Shown here in pieces: positions 1 to 11,799 of a DNA stretch of 64,000 bases (its first letter is position 1; each line of letters starts with the position of its first letter). Made by a program: the position numbers and the translations under genes. Source of the DNA: Acanthochromis polyacanthus (taxonomy: Eukaryota; Chordata; Actinopteri; Pomacentridae). The DNA lies in assembly GCF_021347895.1 (NCBI RefSeq), contig NC_067132.1:10098995-10162994 (forward strand), in the 5' to 3' direction. Below the pieces are notes generated by a model. That model was given only the letters and a program-made list of their open reading frames with translations. It searched no databases and was not told where the DNA came from.

Positions 1-234
1 TACCTGGATTCCCTGATCCAGGTCTACTCCCCTTCACGCCCACTTTGCTCTGCATGTGAGAGACGCCTGGTGCTTCCAGCCCAACACGGCTTGATATCTC
101 TAGCCAGACTCTTCTCCTCTGTTGTTCCCAAATGGTGGAACAATCTACCAAACTCTGTGCGTTCTGCTGAGTCCCTTTCTACTTTTAAGAGACAATTGAA
201 GACTCAATTGTTCAGAGAACACCTGGGCACTTAA
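1..234 (+). pseudogene. C-terminal fragment of a LINE (non-LTR retrotransposon) ORF2, L2/CR1-like
   Basis: An open frame runs from the first base of the window to a TAA at 232-234, giving 77 residues. It contains the pattern seen at the extreme C-terminus of L2/CR1/Rex-type LINE polyproteins: an arginine-rich stretch, then PKWWNNLPNSVR, then STFKRQLKTQLF and a short hydrophilic end. In the intact element this tail follows the reverse transcriptase domain, which lies outside the window, so whether the copy is complete cannot be judged. No stop or frameshift interrupts the visible part. The family link comes from remembered features of fish LINEs; the exact clade is not resolved. It is not a host gene. 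Confidence 0.7.
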
Positions 235-405
235 TCTGACTCCACCTTAGGGGTAGAATAAGTCAGGTGGTCCAAAACCCAGCATTTATTTAGCGCTGAC
301 AAAGATTTAAAAAAAAAGGGGGGGGGTTGGCAATTCTTCTGCAACCTTTGACCAATCGCACTTGAAGCACTTTTTGCACTTACTACAGGTTTTTCCTTAT
401 GTACA
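235..405 (+). mobile_element. Probable 3' untranslated tail of the LINE
   Basis: This sequence directly follows the LINE stop codon. It holds an A/G homopolymer run near 309-327 and a pyrimidine-rich stretch with two GCACTT motifs (near 358 and 374). The 3' limit is a guess because no clear tail repeat is visible. Confidence 0.4.
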
Positions 406-3400
406 TTAAGATGGACAGTGTGTCACCATTTGATCTCACTGTGCAAAAGTGAAGTTAAAATATTTCAGAAATGGTTGCTGCTGTTTTGTGCTGGTGATAT
501 GATTTGTGCAGAGAGCCTTGTAGTAGTAATGGGACGATGGAGACGTGGTATTAAAGTCCAGCTGCCTGCTCTGGACTCTTGTGGACGCTCATTTAGTGAT
601 GGAGCCCATTTTTATAGGGGCGGCCAGACCATTACTCACAATGGGGAGGCACAGAAAGTGATATCTTGTTAATTTTTTTTCTGCTTGACAAATCGCTGTT
701 GGCAAAATAGTCTCTTTTTTGGTCATTTATTTTGATCATTCACTTATGCAGGCATGACTGCAATGAAGAAGTACACCATGAAGACAATGTAATCTTTTCA
801 CGTAACCCCAAAAATGATTTAAAAAATGACATTGGTATTAGGATATAACTCCAATTCTACGAGTCTGTGCATAGCAATGGACTTCACTCTTGAGTAAAGT
901 TTGGTCATACCTGTGCGTTTTGTCTATTTCTCATTTTTTAGAATAAATATGATGAATAACTGCTTTTTCCATTGGCTGACTGTGCTCTTAACCTTCTAAT
1001 TGTAACATTAGCATTAACTTACAAATTAAGTTATCCTTTAAAACCTTTAATTCACTGAAAAACTGCAAAAGTTTATCTAGATCAGAATATTATTTAGTAT
1101 ACTTTATTGCAGAACAACAAAAATATTATTGTTTTTGTATTATTTTTTGTTTGGTCAATGGTCAATTACCCAACTGCAACCAGCCATAAGGGGGGGATCA
1201 CTATATTTTCTGCTTCTATAGTGCTATCATATCATCTATATCTAGACACAATCTGCGGTCTAAATACAGTATTGGTGCTTCTTCACTCTAGAAATGTGAT
1301 GACTCCTTGCATAAAGATTCTGAACTTTAATGCTGGATGTGTGTGGAATAAGAGAGGTATTCTGATTTTTCCAAATGAGGATGGACAGGTGTACATTATC
1401 TAGCAGGTTTCCACATCAGTAGCCCAGGACACGAACTTTCAATGCACCAAAACGAGGACAAATTGCAGTTATTGAATGTAAGTCCAGCTCTATGAGCCTG
1501 TAGGAAACAAAATAAGTGTGTTAAGTTGGCTTACATGATGAAGTTTACGTTGAAGATGGTGATATTTGAGAGAAGAAGATAGCTTGTGGTTTTCACCAAG
1601 TTTAACCAATCAGCACTAAGACCCACATAGCAGTTTTTCAGGGTTGCTCAGAAATGCCTACTCTGGAGTATGTACAGTTCTCAACTGAAAATGTCCATGA
1701 AAGAGATTCGACATGATTATTCCTCCAGTAGAACATGGCCTATTGATGTATGTCATTGAATAGTGAATTGTCTTTTTCATTTGCTGTTTATAATATATAG
1801 TGTTAAAAGTTGTTGTTGACACATTGGTGAAAGGTTAGTGGCTGCTGTGTTGTTACTCATACCTGAGGCCATGTGTCCTGGAGGTACCTAGAACTTTAAG
1901 TGCCATCTGCCGAATTGCGCTGAAATTTAGCTCCCAGGACATGTTTCTTTACATTCCTGTAGAGGGACAGTGTGGCATCAGTGTTGTCATATAACTCTGA
2001 AGAAGAAACAAAACAAGTACCATATAGTCAAACTATTCATTTCGATCTCGTCTTGCTTCAGTTTGGATTTCAGGAGCGAACGTGCAGTGAGAACTTGGGT
2101 GTGAATCTTGTGAAACACGTTCCTGCAACCGAAGACCGAGCTCTTTAAATGTGTATGCTAATTCGGGGCTCTTTTTCTGGGGTCAGCGTGTGGATCCTTT
2201 TCCCGGTCGTTAATGGAGGTGTAACTGGACTCAAGTGTGTAATGATCTGGTTACCCTGACATTTCTAGAGAGTAGCAGCCACATGGAGAGTGGACACTGG
2301 AATGCTAGCCTAGAATTCAAATATAGATCTCAAGCAAGTCAACTCTCTCTGGCAGTCAAGGAAGCTCCTTACTGTAGCTCGCCTTGTCTCTTCAGTGAAG
2401 CACACTGGAATGAATAACTATGTGAATTTTGAAAATCTCTACTCATTGCTGTGTTTCCACGAAGGAGCTCTGTAACCCCTCCTGGTCAGCATTCAGCCAC
2501 TATCATCACAGTCAAAGTGTGAATAGGAGACTCATTCTTCATTGTCCCAGACTGGTCTTAGTGGGAGTTCACACACTGTGTCTGGAGTCTGGAAAACTGC
2601 ACTGCGCTACAGCTCTCGAGACAAGGGAATAGCTGTCAACTTCTGGAATGTTCCTGTGAAAATAAACAATGCTCGAGCTTCTCCCTGCGTTTCCCCTCCT
2701 AACTCTCCATTTTAACCCTCTCTACTGGAACCTTTATGCATAAAACAGTTGTGGCATATTTGAGAGGAGAAGTAAATCAGAGTAATGTCTCCTCAAGGTT
2801 GGAGGCAGTCAATTCTGGCCCTGAGAGTGCCATCTTTCAACTCCTCAGCAAAAACATGTGTTCAAGGTACGGTTACAGGAGCCCGTCCAAGTCAGCCGCA
2901 GATCGTATTAATCACATGTCTTTCATCATGGCACTAAAAAAAGAGATTTTCTGTGTTCAGCGCTTTGTGGTGTTAGCGGTGCACACAGGTTAGATTCTGC
3001 ATTTTGTTTGTCTGCTTGCACTTTTAGAGTCAGGCTGCAGAAGGCAGAAATAGCATTCTATCAAGTCATCTACAGTAACTAGGTTGCAGATAATCATGTG
3101 TTCTACTTGTGAAAGAGGCTGACTGCATGACCTGGTTGAGGTCAGTTTAATAAGAATGCAAACTCAGTGTATTCCTGTGCAAAAACTCCACCAGAGGCAC
3201 TGAAAATATACATGATGTGTATTATGTGAAGTTTAAAAGAATGCATAAAACTCCTTTTAGCCCATTTACAACAAAAGAGCCTTTTAGCATTCACTCTATT
3301 GAAGTAAAACAAAAGACATTTTCAATGACATCTCTTTTTGTGAGAACAATATGTAAAACCTGAGAAATAAAATATTTCACATGTAGCATAATCACAAAGC

Positions 3401-3625
3401 ATTTTTGAAGAACAAGAGAGACGAAACAACTCACAAACACTAGAATTAAAAACAAGAAAGCTGTACATACCATGAAACGCAATAAGTGCAGTCAGATTAG
3501 GCCTGTTCATCTGTGCTTTGATACAACAACATCACAAACTTTTGTAAAGTGAGGATTTGCCATTCACTTCAACATAGCAATCTAAATGTACACCGTGTAT
3601 GTCTTATTTTCCTTATTTACTGTAT
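406..3625. other. Unassigned AT-rich DNA, no gene seen
   Basis: Only short chance open frames occur, none with a recognisable domain. No terminal inverted repeat, RNA gene or splice-bounded exon was recognised. Confidence 0.5.
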
Positions 3626-3890
3626 TACTCTGCCAAGGAACACGGCGGGTAATGTGATGATCGACGTACATTTGCCTGTCTGTTTGTCTGTCTGTCTGTT
3701 CGCAACACTTCTCAAAATTGGACAAACAAATTTAACCCTCGTGTTGTCCTTACCAAAAAATGTTTTCTATGTTGCCGTGATTTCTGATCATCAATAACAA
3801 ATAAACAAATTGCTGCATTTCTGACAATACCATATGGGGGAGTGAACAACCTTGGTGGAGTACTGCGCTCTCTGAGTGCTTTTCTAGTTT
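3626..3890 (+). mobile_element. Short non-autonomous DNA element, family T, copy A (internally deleted)
   Basis: The copy begins TACTCTGCCAAGGAACACGG and, at 3851-3862, has CTTGGTGGAGTA, whose reverse complement TACTCCACCAAG matches the start. Beyond this comes GCGCTCTCTGAGTGCTTTTC. The same start, a TTTGTCTGTCTGTCTGT block and the same end occur at 51222-51489, 51505-52071 and 61274-62737. Compared with those, the central few hundred bases are missing here. The short terminal inverted repeats and multiple copies suggest a MITE, but the superfamily is unknown. Confidence 0.55.
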
Positions 3891-4454
3891 TTATTATTCT
3901 TCATTTATTTTTTATATTTTCTTATTTATTTTGCTGGTGGTGGTGTTTCCATTTGTTCAGAGTGAAGTGTGATACTACACAGAAGTGCTCTGTGCAGTAT
4001 CATAATCAGTTCACTATCACAATATATGTTAGAATATGCCTTAAAATGTCATATTGATATAATAACTGCCACAAATGTACAATGAGATAGAACTGGAAAT
4101 TGCATATTAAGTCATAAAATGTAGAAAAAAAAGTACATTTTTATGATTAACCACAAGAATTCCATGAGAAAGACATGACACTGGAGGTTTTCTGCATCTG
4201 ACGTCCTAGAACGGGGCCTCCTGTGCACCCTGAAGTATGTTAGGCCCCTAAAAATTCTCAATAAAGTGGTAGAGATGTCTCAATTAAGTTGAGTTAGTAC
4301 ATCAAACCATCACTATTAAAACATGAAAACACTTTTAATCAGTCCATAATATAGTTATGTTTAAATCAGTAGGTAAACATGCAAAGCACTACAACAATTT
4401 CTGTACAACTGATACTGTCATGTGATGTACGTGTAACATGACACACCAGCAGGG

Positions 4455-4458
<4 letters not shown>
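3891..4458. other. Unassigned DNA
   Basis: AT-rich sequence up to the CA microsatellite; nothing recognised. Confidence 0.5.

Positions 4459-4526
<68 letters not shown>
4459..4526. repeat. (AC)34 microsatellite
   Basis: An uninterrupted AC dinucleotide run of 68 bases, likely to be length-polymorphic. Confidence 0.98.
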
Positions 4527-4528
<2 letters not shown>

Positions 4529-5900
4529 TATGTCCTTTAATGGGCAGAATGACTCACATAATTCTATATTATGCTACCTAAAATACAGAGCGTTTTGTCA
4601 TTATTATCCCCAGATTTATTGCAGATGCAAACCACCACGTATGATTCATTCAGCTGCTGACTAACTCTGTCCGGTAGGCGTTCGGATTTAACAAGTTGCC
4701 AAATCCAGATAACTGTCCTCGTAGTATGGTGGGGGTAAGAAGGAACTGAAGAGATGGTAAGAAGGCCGTGGCCTGAGCAGAGACCTGCAGCGCAGACTGA
4801 GCTCTCTCTGGTTTCGTTGCCTTGGCCCACATACAGAAACAGTGAGGCCTTTAACTTATCAGGAGCTGGCTGTCATCGGGGGAATTTGCAGAGTGAGTTT
4901 GTTATTGGATCCTGGGTGTGGGTGGAAAAGCAGTCAGGTTGTCTTTCTAGACTTGTGGTTTTATTGGCTCTAACATGACCATGGCTCAACTGCCTACCAA
5001 CCACAGAGTATTAGTGGATCTTGGCTTCTTGGTCTCTGTTGTCCTAGTGCTGATGACACATGACCTATCGATCAGGGACCAATCAGCAAATTCGATGCTA
5101 TTGAGTTGTAGTGATTTACACCACTTCTGTCATTAAAATGCACTTACTTTCTTTCAGAAAGTCAAACATTCATCATCCCACAAGACTTGGTATGAATATT
5201 ATCATTCATAAAGGTTTAAAGGTCTGAAGGAAAGCAAAACCTACAATATGTTATTGAGTTCACTGCTGTGTCTCACCACAGAACCACTGAGAGGGCCAGA
5301 GAGGGAGATGAACTTCACCTGTTAATGTCATCAGGGGATAATGTCTGCATATCCACACACGTAAGCTTCATATCTACACACTATGTAATGATTATTATGC
5401 TTAACATTTGCGATTTTTTGACTTTCTCTGAACATAAACAACTCCAGATGTACAGTATAAAACAACATATGTTATTAAAGGGGCTGTTCCAGCTGTTTTG
5501 TTCAGGTAATGCAGCTCTGAGCTTTTCTTTTGTTCATGGAAAACATTTTTGACATGTTGCAGTGAAAAGAGAAATGATGTAAATAATAACATTAATGATG
5601 ATTGAGCTCCATTTAGCTTTACTGTGTATGCCATGATGAAAGTCACTGTTGGCGTCATTGGTAACACTACGCTTTTCCTGCTATGACGAATCAAAATGGC
5701 AGCTGTGAAAAAGGCCCACTGCAGTCAGATACAAGCAGTTTCTAAAGGACAGATATGCTACATATGCTAGCTTTATGTCATGTTTTTACAGAAGGGAGTT
5801 ACAAATGAAAGGAAAAACCAACATGAAAAATCTTAGGTGTACATGCTCAGCCACTACCTGTCACCAGACCAGCTTCAGTGCACCTTGGCAATGATTCTTC
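4527..5900. other. Unassigned DNA
   Basis: No repeat structure, exon or RNA gene recognised. Open frames are short and overlap on both strands, as expected by chance. Confidence 0.5.
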
Positions 5901-6216
5901 AGGGCTGTGTCTGAAATCACGAATTGTGCAAAGGAGAATGCTAACAGAGCGTGAAAACTTGTCATTTACAATGTAAGTAGTTTAGGCTGTATTGTTGAAT
6001 TACATTTTACCTGTTTCTTAGCCATATAATGAACTGTGAATTTGATGTTTGCTGCTACAGTGCAAGTCTTGATTAGCAAGTGATTCAATTATTTGCTTGA
6101 GTAGTGTCCAAAATGTGACTTTTGCTAAGGTGCTCCCTACATAGCTCACTATGTAGTGGTCCCTAGGTAGGGTCTAGGGAATAGGGAGTGAGTGGATGAT
6201 TTTGGACACTCTACTG
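5901..6216. mobile_element. hAT-like MITE, degenerate
   Basis: The left end CAGGGCTGTGTCTGAAATCA is mirrored imperfectly by TGATTTTGGACACTCTACTG at 6197-6216. The interior near 6130-6190 has the CTCCCTACATAG / ACTATGTAGTG / AGGGAGTGAGTGG motifs typical of a common teleost MITE whose ends read TGTGTCYGAAATCR. There is no coding capacity. An 8 bp target duplication was not clearly seen, so the limits are approximate. Confidence 0.5.
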
Positions 6217-6596
6217 GAAGGAAGGACGCCATTCTTTCCAAAGATGCAAATTTTTTAAGTGCTTTGATAAAGGTGATGGAGAAAGCTGGGCAACATGCCA
6301 AATTCTGCCACAGGTGTTCAACTGATTTGAGACCTGGTGACTCTGAAGGCTTTAACGCATGATTCACATCATTTTCATCAAACCATTCAGTGCACTATGG
6401 AAGGAATCACTGTCATCCTGGATTAGACCGCTCCCATCAATACAAAAATGTTTCCTCATAGGTAGGGAGTGCATCCTCACTCTTTGGGGACAAGTGGAAC
6501 CAAACTATCCCGGCAAACTGCCCTCACAGTGTAACAGAGCAACCAGATCGCCCCACTGTAGGCTTCCAGGGGTCAATTTGTTATCATTCTCAGTGG
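6217..6596. other. Unassigned DNA
   Basis: Nothing recognised between the MITE and the next interspersed repeat. Confidence 0.45.
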
Positions 6597-7003
6597 CGAT
6601 ACTATGTTTTGTAGATGTAATGTTTACCATGCTCACCACCTTAGCATGTTAGCATTTTATCATTTGCTAAGTAACACAAAGGCTAATGTGAATGCAAGTT
6701 TTGCAGCTATCTGTTCATAATCCAAAGCACTGCATAAAAAAATGTTCACCTGTCGACATCACGAAAGGAAAAGTTAAAAGACCATCAGATTTATTACTGT
6801 TAATTTTTTGGGGGACCTCAATTTGTGTAACAAATTTTACAGCAAAAGTTGTTGAAATGTTTGACTCAGAACCAGAGATGTTAATGTCTGGTGGTAGTGT
6901 TAGAACAAAGGGCAAAAACCGGGCAACCTGGTAATTGCAATTCATCCTCTAGAGATCGTGAATATATTTGCAAAATTTCAAATCAATATGAGGCCTTTTT
7001 AAA
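6597..7003 (+). repeat. Teleost interspersed repeat M (GCTAACATG-rich), copy 1
   Basis: The segment has the order of motifs of a very common teleost repeat: AATGTTTACCATGCTCACC, CTTAGCATGTTAGCATTT, ATTTGCTAAGTAACAC, TTTTGCAG, then CAATTCATCCTCTAGAGA and CAAAATTTCAAATCAATATG. It does not code and is strongly diverged. Other pieces lie near 15860, 25895 and 49200. Confidence 0.55.
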
Positions 7004-8035
7004 TCCATGGAGTCATTCTGCCAGTTCAAATGTAAATCATGATGATCACATTGAGCTGACTTGAACTACAATACACCCTTGCATCACCACAATGCAACAC
7101 CTGATTAGTATGTATGATATCAGTGTGAAAAAGATCTAAATGTACGACGTGAAATCCATAATCTTAACATACGACTGTGAAAAGACATTGATGAGAACAG
7201 TGTTTGTCATGAGGAGTAAAGGGGCAGTGAGGGCTCTATCACAGCCTGTGCTCTGTTCTTCAGCTTATACTCAGCCTCCCAGTTCAAATACACAAGGCCC
7301 AAACCAAATATTGCCCTTTGAGATCAGCCAGGCACTTGATTATTTTCTTTACAAATTAAGTTTCATTATTTTGATGGACTCCGTCCACTTGGTCCCAAAT
7401 CGTTGTTGACCCTCACAGAGTATGGATGTCATTGGAGTTCATGTAAAGAGCAGAAAAGGAAAAGCAAGAAGGCTCACTGAATACAAAATGTAACTTTGTA
7501 TTTTTTTAACTGTAGTGCCCCGACAGGAAAAGATGAACTGCTCATCAGGTCACTCGGTACTGTACTGAGACAGAGAGAACGTGGCATTTGTCTCCTGTCT
7601 GCCGTTTATTTTGGCCAAGAGGACTTCATCCTCTTTTATTTGATTACACAAACCAAAATACTGACGCTGAAGCTTGCAGATGGGAAAGTTTTCACTGGAC
7701 ACAGCAGCTAGAGGCAGGCCTGTCTGATGTGACCTTGGATATAATTGCATACAATTAAAGCGTTCTGCATTTATTCTGACATAAATGATGTTATGCAGGG
7801 AACTGAAACGAGAATGCAGTGAAATTCAGATCCATATGTAGCACTATCTGCAAACAGTTTTTCACCATCATTAAAAGTGACTCCTGACTTGTCGATCGGC
7901 AAACCCTCATTAACTTTATGTCATTTTATTCGTCTAAAAAAGCAGACTGTTGAGCTATCTGATTAGTTTGTTGATTAACACATCTGAGAAGGAATTAGAG
8001 CCAGTGGAGCATTCAAGGTCAAGTTGACTTTCCCT
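7004..8035. other. Unassigned DNA
   Basis: No recognisable feature. Confidence 0.5.
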
Positions 8036-8516
8036 GTCACCTCCTTAACGTGGCGTGAAACCAGTAATATATTCTGTTTAATGGAGTGACACAAGGCATC
8101 GCTGTGGGCTTGACCAGACGGGCTTGATCATGACCATCGAGCCAGAAAGTTGGTGCTGAGCGGCAGAAGGCGCACCAGGAGCCCTCCTCTATTTCAATGC
8201 GTGGCCTGACAGTCAGCATTTTGCTGATGGGGACCTAATAAGGCTTGGCGTGGAGTGACCTCGGTCCATGCCTGCTGACAGCCTCCAATGCCACTCCCCC
8301 CCTGCTCCTGCAAACCTCCACCACCCTGCTTGAGCCATCAGGCGGCCCCTTCATCAAGGAGGCCCATACGTCTCTCCACATCGGGCCCAACTTTGACTCT
8401 TATCATGGAAGGCCATTGCTCGTGTCAGATGGGCTTAATGACTCAATCTGTCCGATCAAATACACTGGACGGCGGTGGTATGCTTGGAATGGAATTGGGC
8501 TTTGGCAGAGGGGAGC

Positions 8517-8518
<2 letters not shown>
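8036..8518. other. GC-richer non-repeat block; candidate conserved non-coding element
   Basis: This block is clearly richer in G and C than its surroundings, shows no transposon ends and sits just upstream of a TG microsatellite. A frame is open across it on the plus strand from 8245, but it continues straight through the microsatellite and a hairpin, so it is not a convincing exon. Conserved regulatory DNA or an unrecognised exon remnant are both possible. Confidence 0.25.

Positions 8519-8568
<50 letters not shown>
8519..8568. repeat. (TG)25 microsatellite
   Basis: An uninterrupted TG run of 50 bases. It creates spurious Val/Cys repeats in several reading frames. Confidence 0.97.
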
Positions 8569-8570
<2 letters not shown>

Positions 8571-8581
8571 CAGGTGCTGGC

Positions 8582-8722
8582 TATACTTGTGGGGGCCAAA
8601 TGTCCCTACAACTGTAACAAAACCGAAAACAATGTCACTTGTGGGGACCGAAATGAGGTCCCCACAAGTGACAGTTTTCGGTTTTCCTACAGTTATGGGG
8701 ACATTTGGTCCCCACAATATAG
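8582..8722. repeat. Foldback (inverted repeat) element, TGTGGGGACC type
   Basis: Two arms of about 65 bases face each other: CTTGTGGGGGCCAAATGTCC on the left pairs with GGACATTTGGTCCCCACAA on the right. The centre is a perfect 14 bp hairpin, CACTTGTGGGGACC (8636-8649), loop GAAATGA, GGTCCCCACAAGTG (8657-8670). Short foldback elements of this type lie next to microsatellites in many fish genomes. Confidence 0.8.
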
Positions 8723-8738
8723 CAAAAACATGGGCGCG

Positions 8739-8767
8739 CACACACACACACACGTGTGTGTGTGTGT
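8739..8767. repeat. Self-complementary CA/TG tract
   Basis: A run of CA repeats joins directly through CG to a run of TG repeats, so the tract is its own reverse complement. It closes the microsatellite-hairpin cluster that starts at 8519. Confidence 0.85.
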
Positions 8768-9168
8768 TGTGACAAAAGGGCTGGTGAGTTTTTCTTTTCT
8801 CTAGTGAGACTTTTTAATTGTTTCCTACCAAGACAAATAATATTTTATGTACTTTAACATATACAGAAATAATACCCAACACGCCATCCTTGGCAACACA
8901 CCGTTGAAGTAGCTGTGAACAATTAGCTGAGGGGAACAGAACAAACCAGCTGGAATGATAAAAGTAAAACACAATTACCTTGCAACCTAATTTTCATAAA
9001 TTAGGATAACTTAGGTACTACATAAAGGTATCCTTGGCAATTTTGGAAAATAATGATTTGCTTGATGGGAAGGCTGATACTCCAGTGTTTGTGCATTAAA
9101 TATGTAATTACAGCCAGCAGCAGGTGAGTTTAGCCTGGCTATTTCCAAATGTCAAAAAACAACACCTC
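8768..9168. other. Unassigned DNA
   Basis: Nothing recognised. Confidence 0.45.
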
Positions 9169-9724
9169 TTAAAGGGGAACTTCGGTTTTTTTCAACCTGG
9201 GGTCTGTTTCCATATGTAATTTCATACATGTGAGTGATGGAGAAATGAATTTTCGACATAGCTCCAGTATTTAGCCAGGCAGGCAGCTTAGCGTCTCAGC
9301 TAGCAGCTCGACTAGCGAAAAGTATGGGGCAGTTGGCCCCCCCGCGTCAAAGTCCGCCCTAATGTGCTTTTGCCCCACACTGACCGGCTCAGATGGTCTC
9401 AATGAGTGTCCCACAACATACTAGAGATGAGAAGTGAACGAAAAACTCCACATTACCTGGCGATTGCTCTTTGTTGCGGTCTGTATCCAAATCTCAGAAC
9501 GCAAATCTCGTTCCGAAATCGCGCGAGAGCTCATGCCAAAAAAACAGTGATTTCAGAACGAGATTTGCTTTCTAGCGTCCTGAGATTTGGATACAGACCA
9601 CAACAAATAGCGATTGCCAGGTAATGTGGAGGTTTTCGTTCACTTCTCATTTCTAGTATGTTGTGGGACACTCATTGAGACCATCTGAGCCGGTCAGTGT
9701 GGGGCAAAAGCACATTAGGGCGGA
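9169..9724. mobile_element. Long-hairpin MITE with TTAAAGGGGAACTTCGG end
   Basis: Two near-identical arms, about 9353-9520 and 9549-9724, form an inverted repeat of roughly 170 bases around a spacer of about 28 bases. The left outer part (9169-9352) starts TTAAAGGGGAACTTCGGTTT followed by CAACCTGGGGTC, an end known from teleost MITEs. The matching right end is not present after 9724, so the copy is truncated or the hairpin is a separate insertion. The open frame at 9406-9624 lies within the hairpin and is not a gene. Confidence 0.7.
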
Positions 9725-11552
9725 TATATTTAAATAGAAATGAAAGTGGAATTATTTGTTAGATATGAGATTGTTCATGTCAATTGCCAATGACGGTTGC
9801 TACTGAACTAGCTCATTAGCTCATTAGCAAGTTAAATCAACAAGACTATTATTTTTGTGCCACAAATTATTGCTTGTATAAAAATGTATCATAATTAATT
9901 TCACCAGAGTAATTTTATGTAGTTAAGATTGTGGTTCTCTCCTGCAGCTCATGTGGATATTTGAGTGCTTTTGTCATTTTTGTCTAATTATTCTAGACTA
10001 GGAAATAAACACAATGCAGTGCAGTATGCAGATAGCTAAAGTGCAGTATTTAGAATAATGGCAACTGTAGTATGTCATTGTCTTTGACGCGCTGGACATG
10101 TTCAATTTCAACATACTACTTAATATTTATGGTCAGAATTAGCATACCAGTAATTGACATTATGCCATTTCAAACAGACCCTTGGAATCAAGTTTCTTTT
10201 CTCAATTCCGAGTTAATCTACTCATTATAAACTACTCTTAAATCCCAATTATGTCAATTACATTTGGTGAAAAACAAAACCAACTTTCTGCAGAGCCGGG
10301 CACCACCAGTGATAATCAAAACAATATGTTGCTTTGTATTTGGGTAAACTGACCATTTCAGGAGAACGAGACCAATGTCCTGTACTTTCTGAAACTACAA
10401 CAGCTCCCGTGCACTCTGACAAGTAAAGTCTTGACCGTGCCCTGGGCTTTGCTAATGGAAGGCAGACAAAACATTTTCTTTGCTTGATAGCATCTGTTTG
10501 CACTCCAGAGTTGGCCAGATATCAAGAGCGGTCGGCACATTTCAGGCAAGTGCTAATGAATGTAAACATCGCTGTGATAAAGACAACTCAGCGTGAGGAA
10601 ACATAGCCTGCGCACAGAGGGTAATTTAATCCATTTTTTCAAACGCCTTTCGCCTGCCACAATGCTCTTATCATCCTCATCATGAGAGACGTGAAAACAA
10701 GCTCAGGGATGAGTTGTGTCAAAGAGACGGCAGCAAACAGGCAGAAACAGGGAAGGAAGACCTCCTGTTGAGAACATGAAGGAGGACATTTACACTGCAA
10801 GGAAGGTGAAGGACACCTTGGGGTGCTATCCACTTAATGGAAAAAGTGATGAAACTTTAGATTCGTATTTTTTTCATTCCCTGATTAGGAAGGAGTGTTT
10901 TGGGTCGTCAGAGTCAGTGGGGAGCTGATTGAATTTGTCTTGGTTCAAAAACACAATTACTGGAGGGAGAAAGATAAAGATGCCTTCAATTAGTTCTCAG
11001 CTTCCACATATAAATATTACATGGCAAAATTTGTTTCTCATTAATAAATTCATTTTCTGATTTGTTTATTGTCTGTGACTTCCCCCCCTCATAGCTTCTA
11101 CCAGAAGGCTAAAGCACCTCTTTTTGTTGTGCTTATTTTCTGTATGTATGAGGGTTATACGTTTCCATAATTAGAGGGTGACATCAGCCTGTGTAGCAGA
11201 GAAACCCCACCCACTGACCTGTGGCCTGGATTGACCCTCATTAGTCAGGCCCACACACAGTATTTGTGCACAAGGCCGTCAGTTAACCTGAGGCCGAGTC
11301 AACCCATCCATCTCTGCCAGCAGCCGACTGCAGCTGATAAGAGGCCAACATGACCACCCAGAGCTATTTCATCAGGTTTTATTGGGAAATGTCATGAAAA
11401 AATATCTTGGATATTTGTCCAATGTCAAACTGACAATGTGAACAAGACATTTTTGCAGCAAAACTGACTTGACTGTAACAGTCAATCACAAAGGAAAACC
11501 ACACTTGAGACAAATTCTACATTAATAATTAACAAAAGCAAGACAAGCAACA
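9725..11552. other. Unassigned DNA
   Basis: No transposon ends, exons or RNA genes were recognised in this stretch. Confidence 0.5.
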
Positions 11553-11799
11553 TACATGACCAGTCCAAAGTTTGGACACACCTTCTCATCCAATGCTTTT
11601 TTATTTAGTTCCATTATTTTCTACATTGTAGATTAATATTGAAGACATCAAAACTATAAAATAATACATATGGAATTATGTTGTAAACAAAAATGTGTTC
11701 ATCTTCAGTATTAATCTACAATGTAGGAAATAATGCAAATAAATGAAAAGCATTGAATGAGAAGGTGTATCCACCTGTGTCCTTTTGCCTGGTAGTGTA
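11553..11799. mobile_element. Tc1-type MITE (internally deleted)
   Basis: The element is bounded by TA dinucleotides. It begins TACATGACCAGTCCAAAG then TTTGGACACACCTTCTCAT, and ends GAGAAGGTGTATCCACC then CCTGGTAGTGTA. Inside is the ATTGTAGATTAATATTGAAG / CTTCAGTATTAATCTACAAT inverted pair. These are the ends of a well-known fish Tc1-like family; the transposase gene is wholly absent, leaving 247 bases. Confidence 0.8.

Noticed and set aside
8245..8772. A 175-codon plus-strand open frame
   Set aside because: It runs through a TG microsatellite, a foldback hairpin and a CA/TG tract, which stay open in all frames. The peptide shows poly Cys-Val and no domain.
9406..9624. A 72-codon frame with basic C-terminus
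   Set aside because: It lies across the two arms of the long hairpin and has no independent support.
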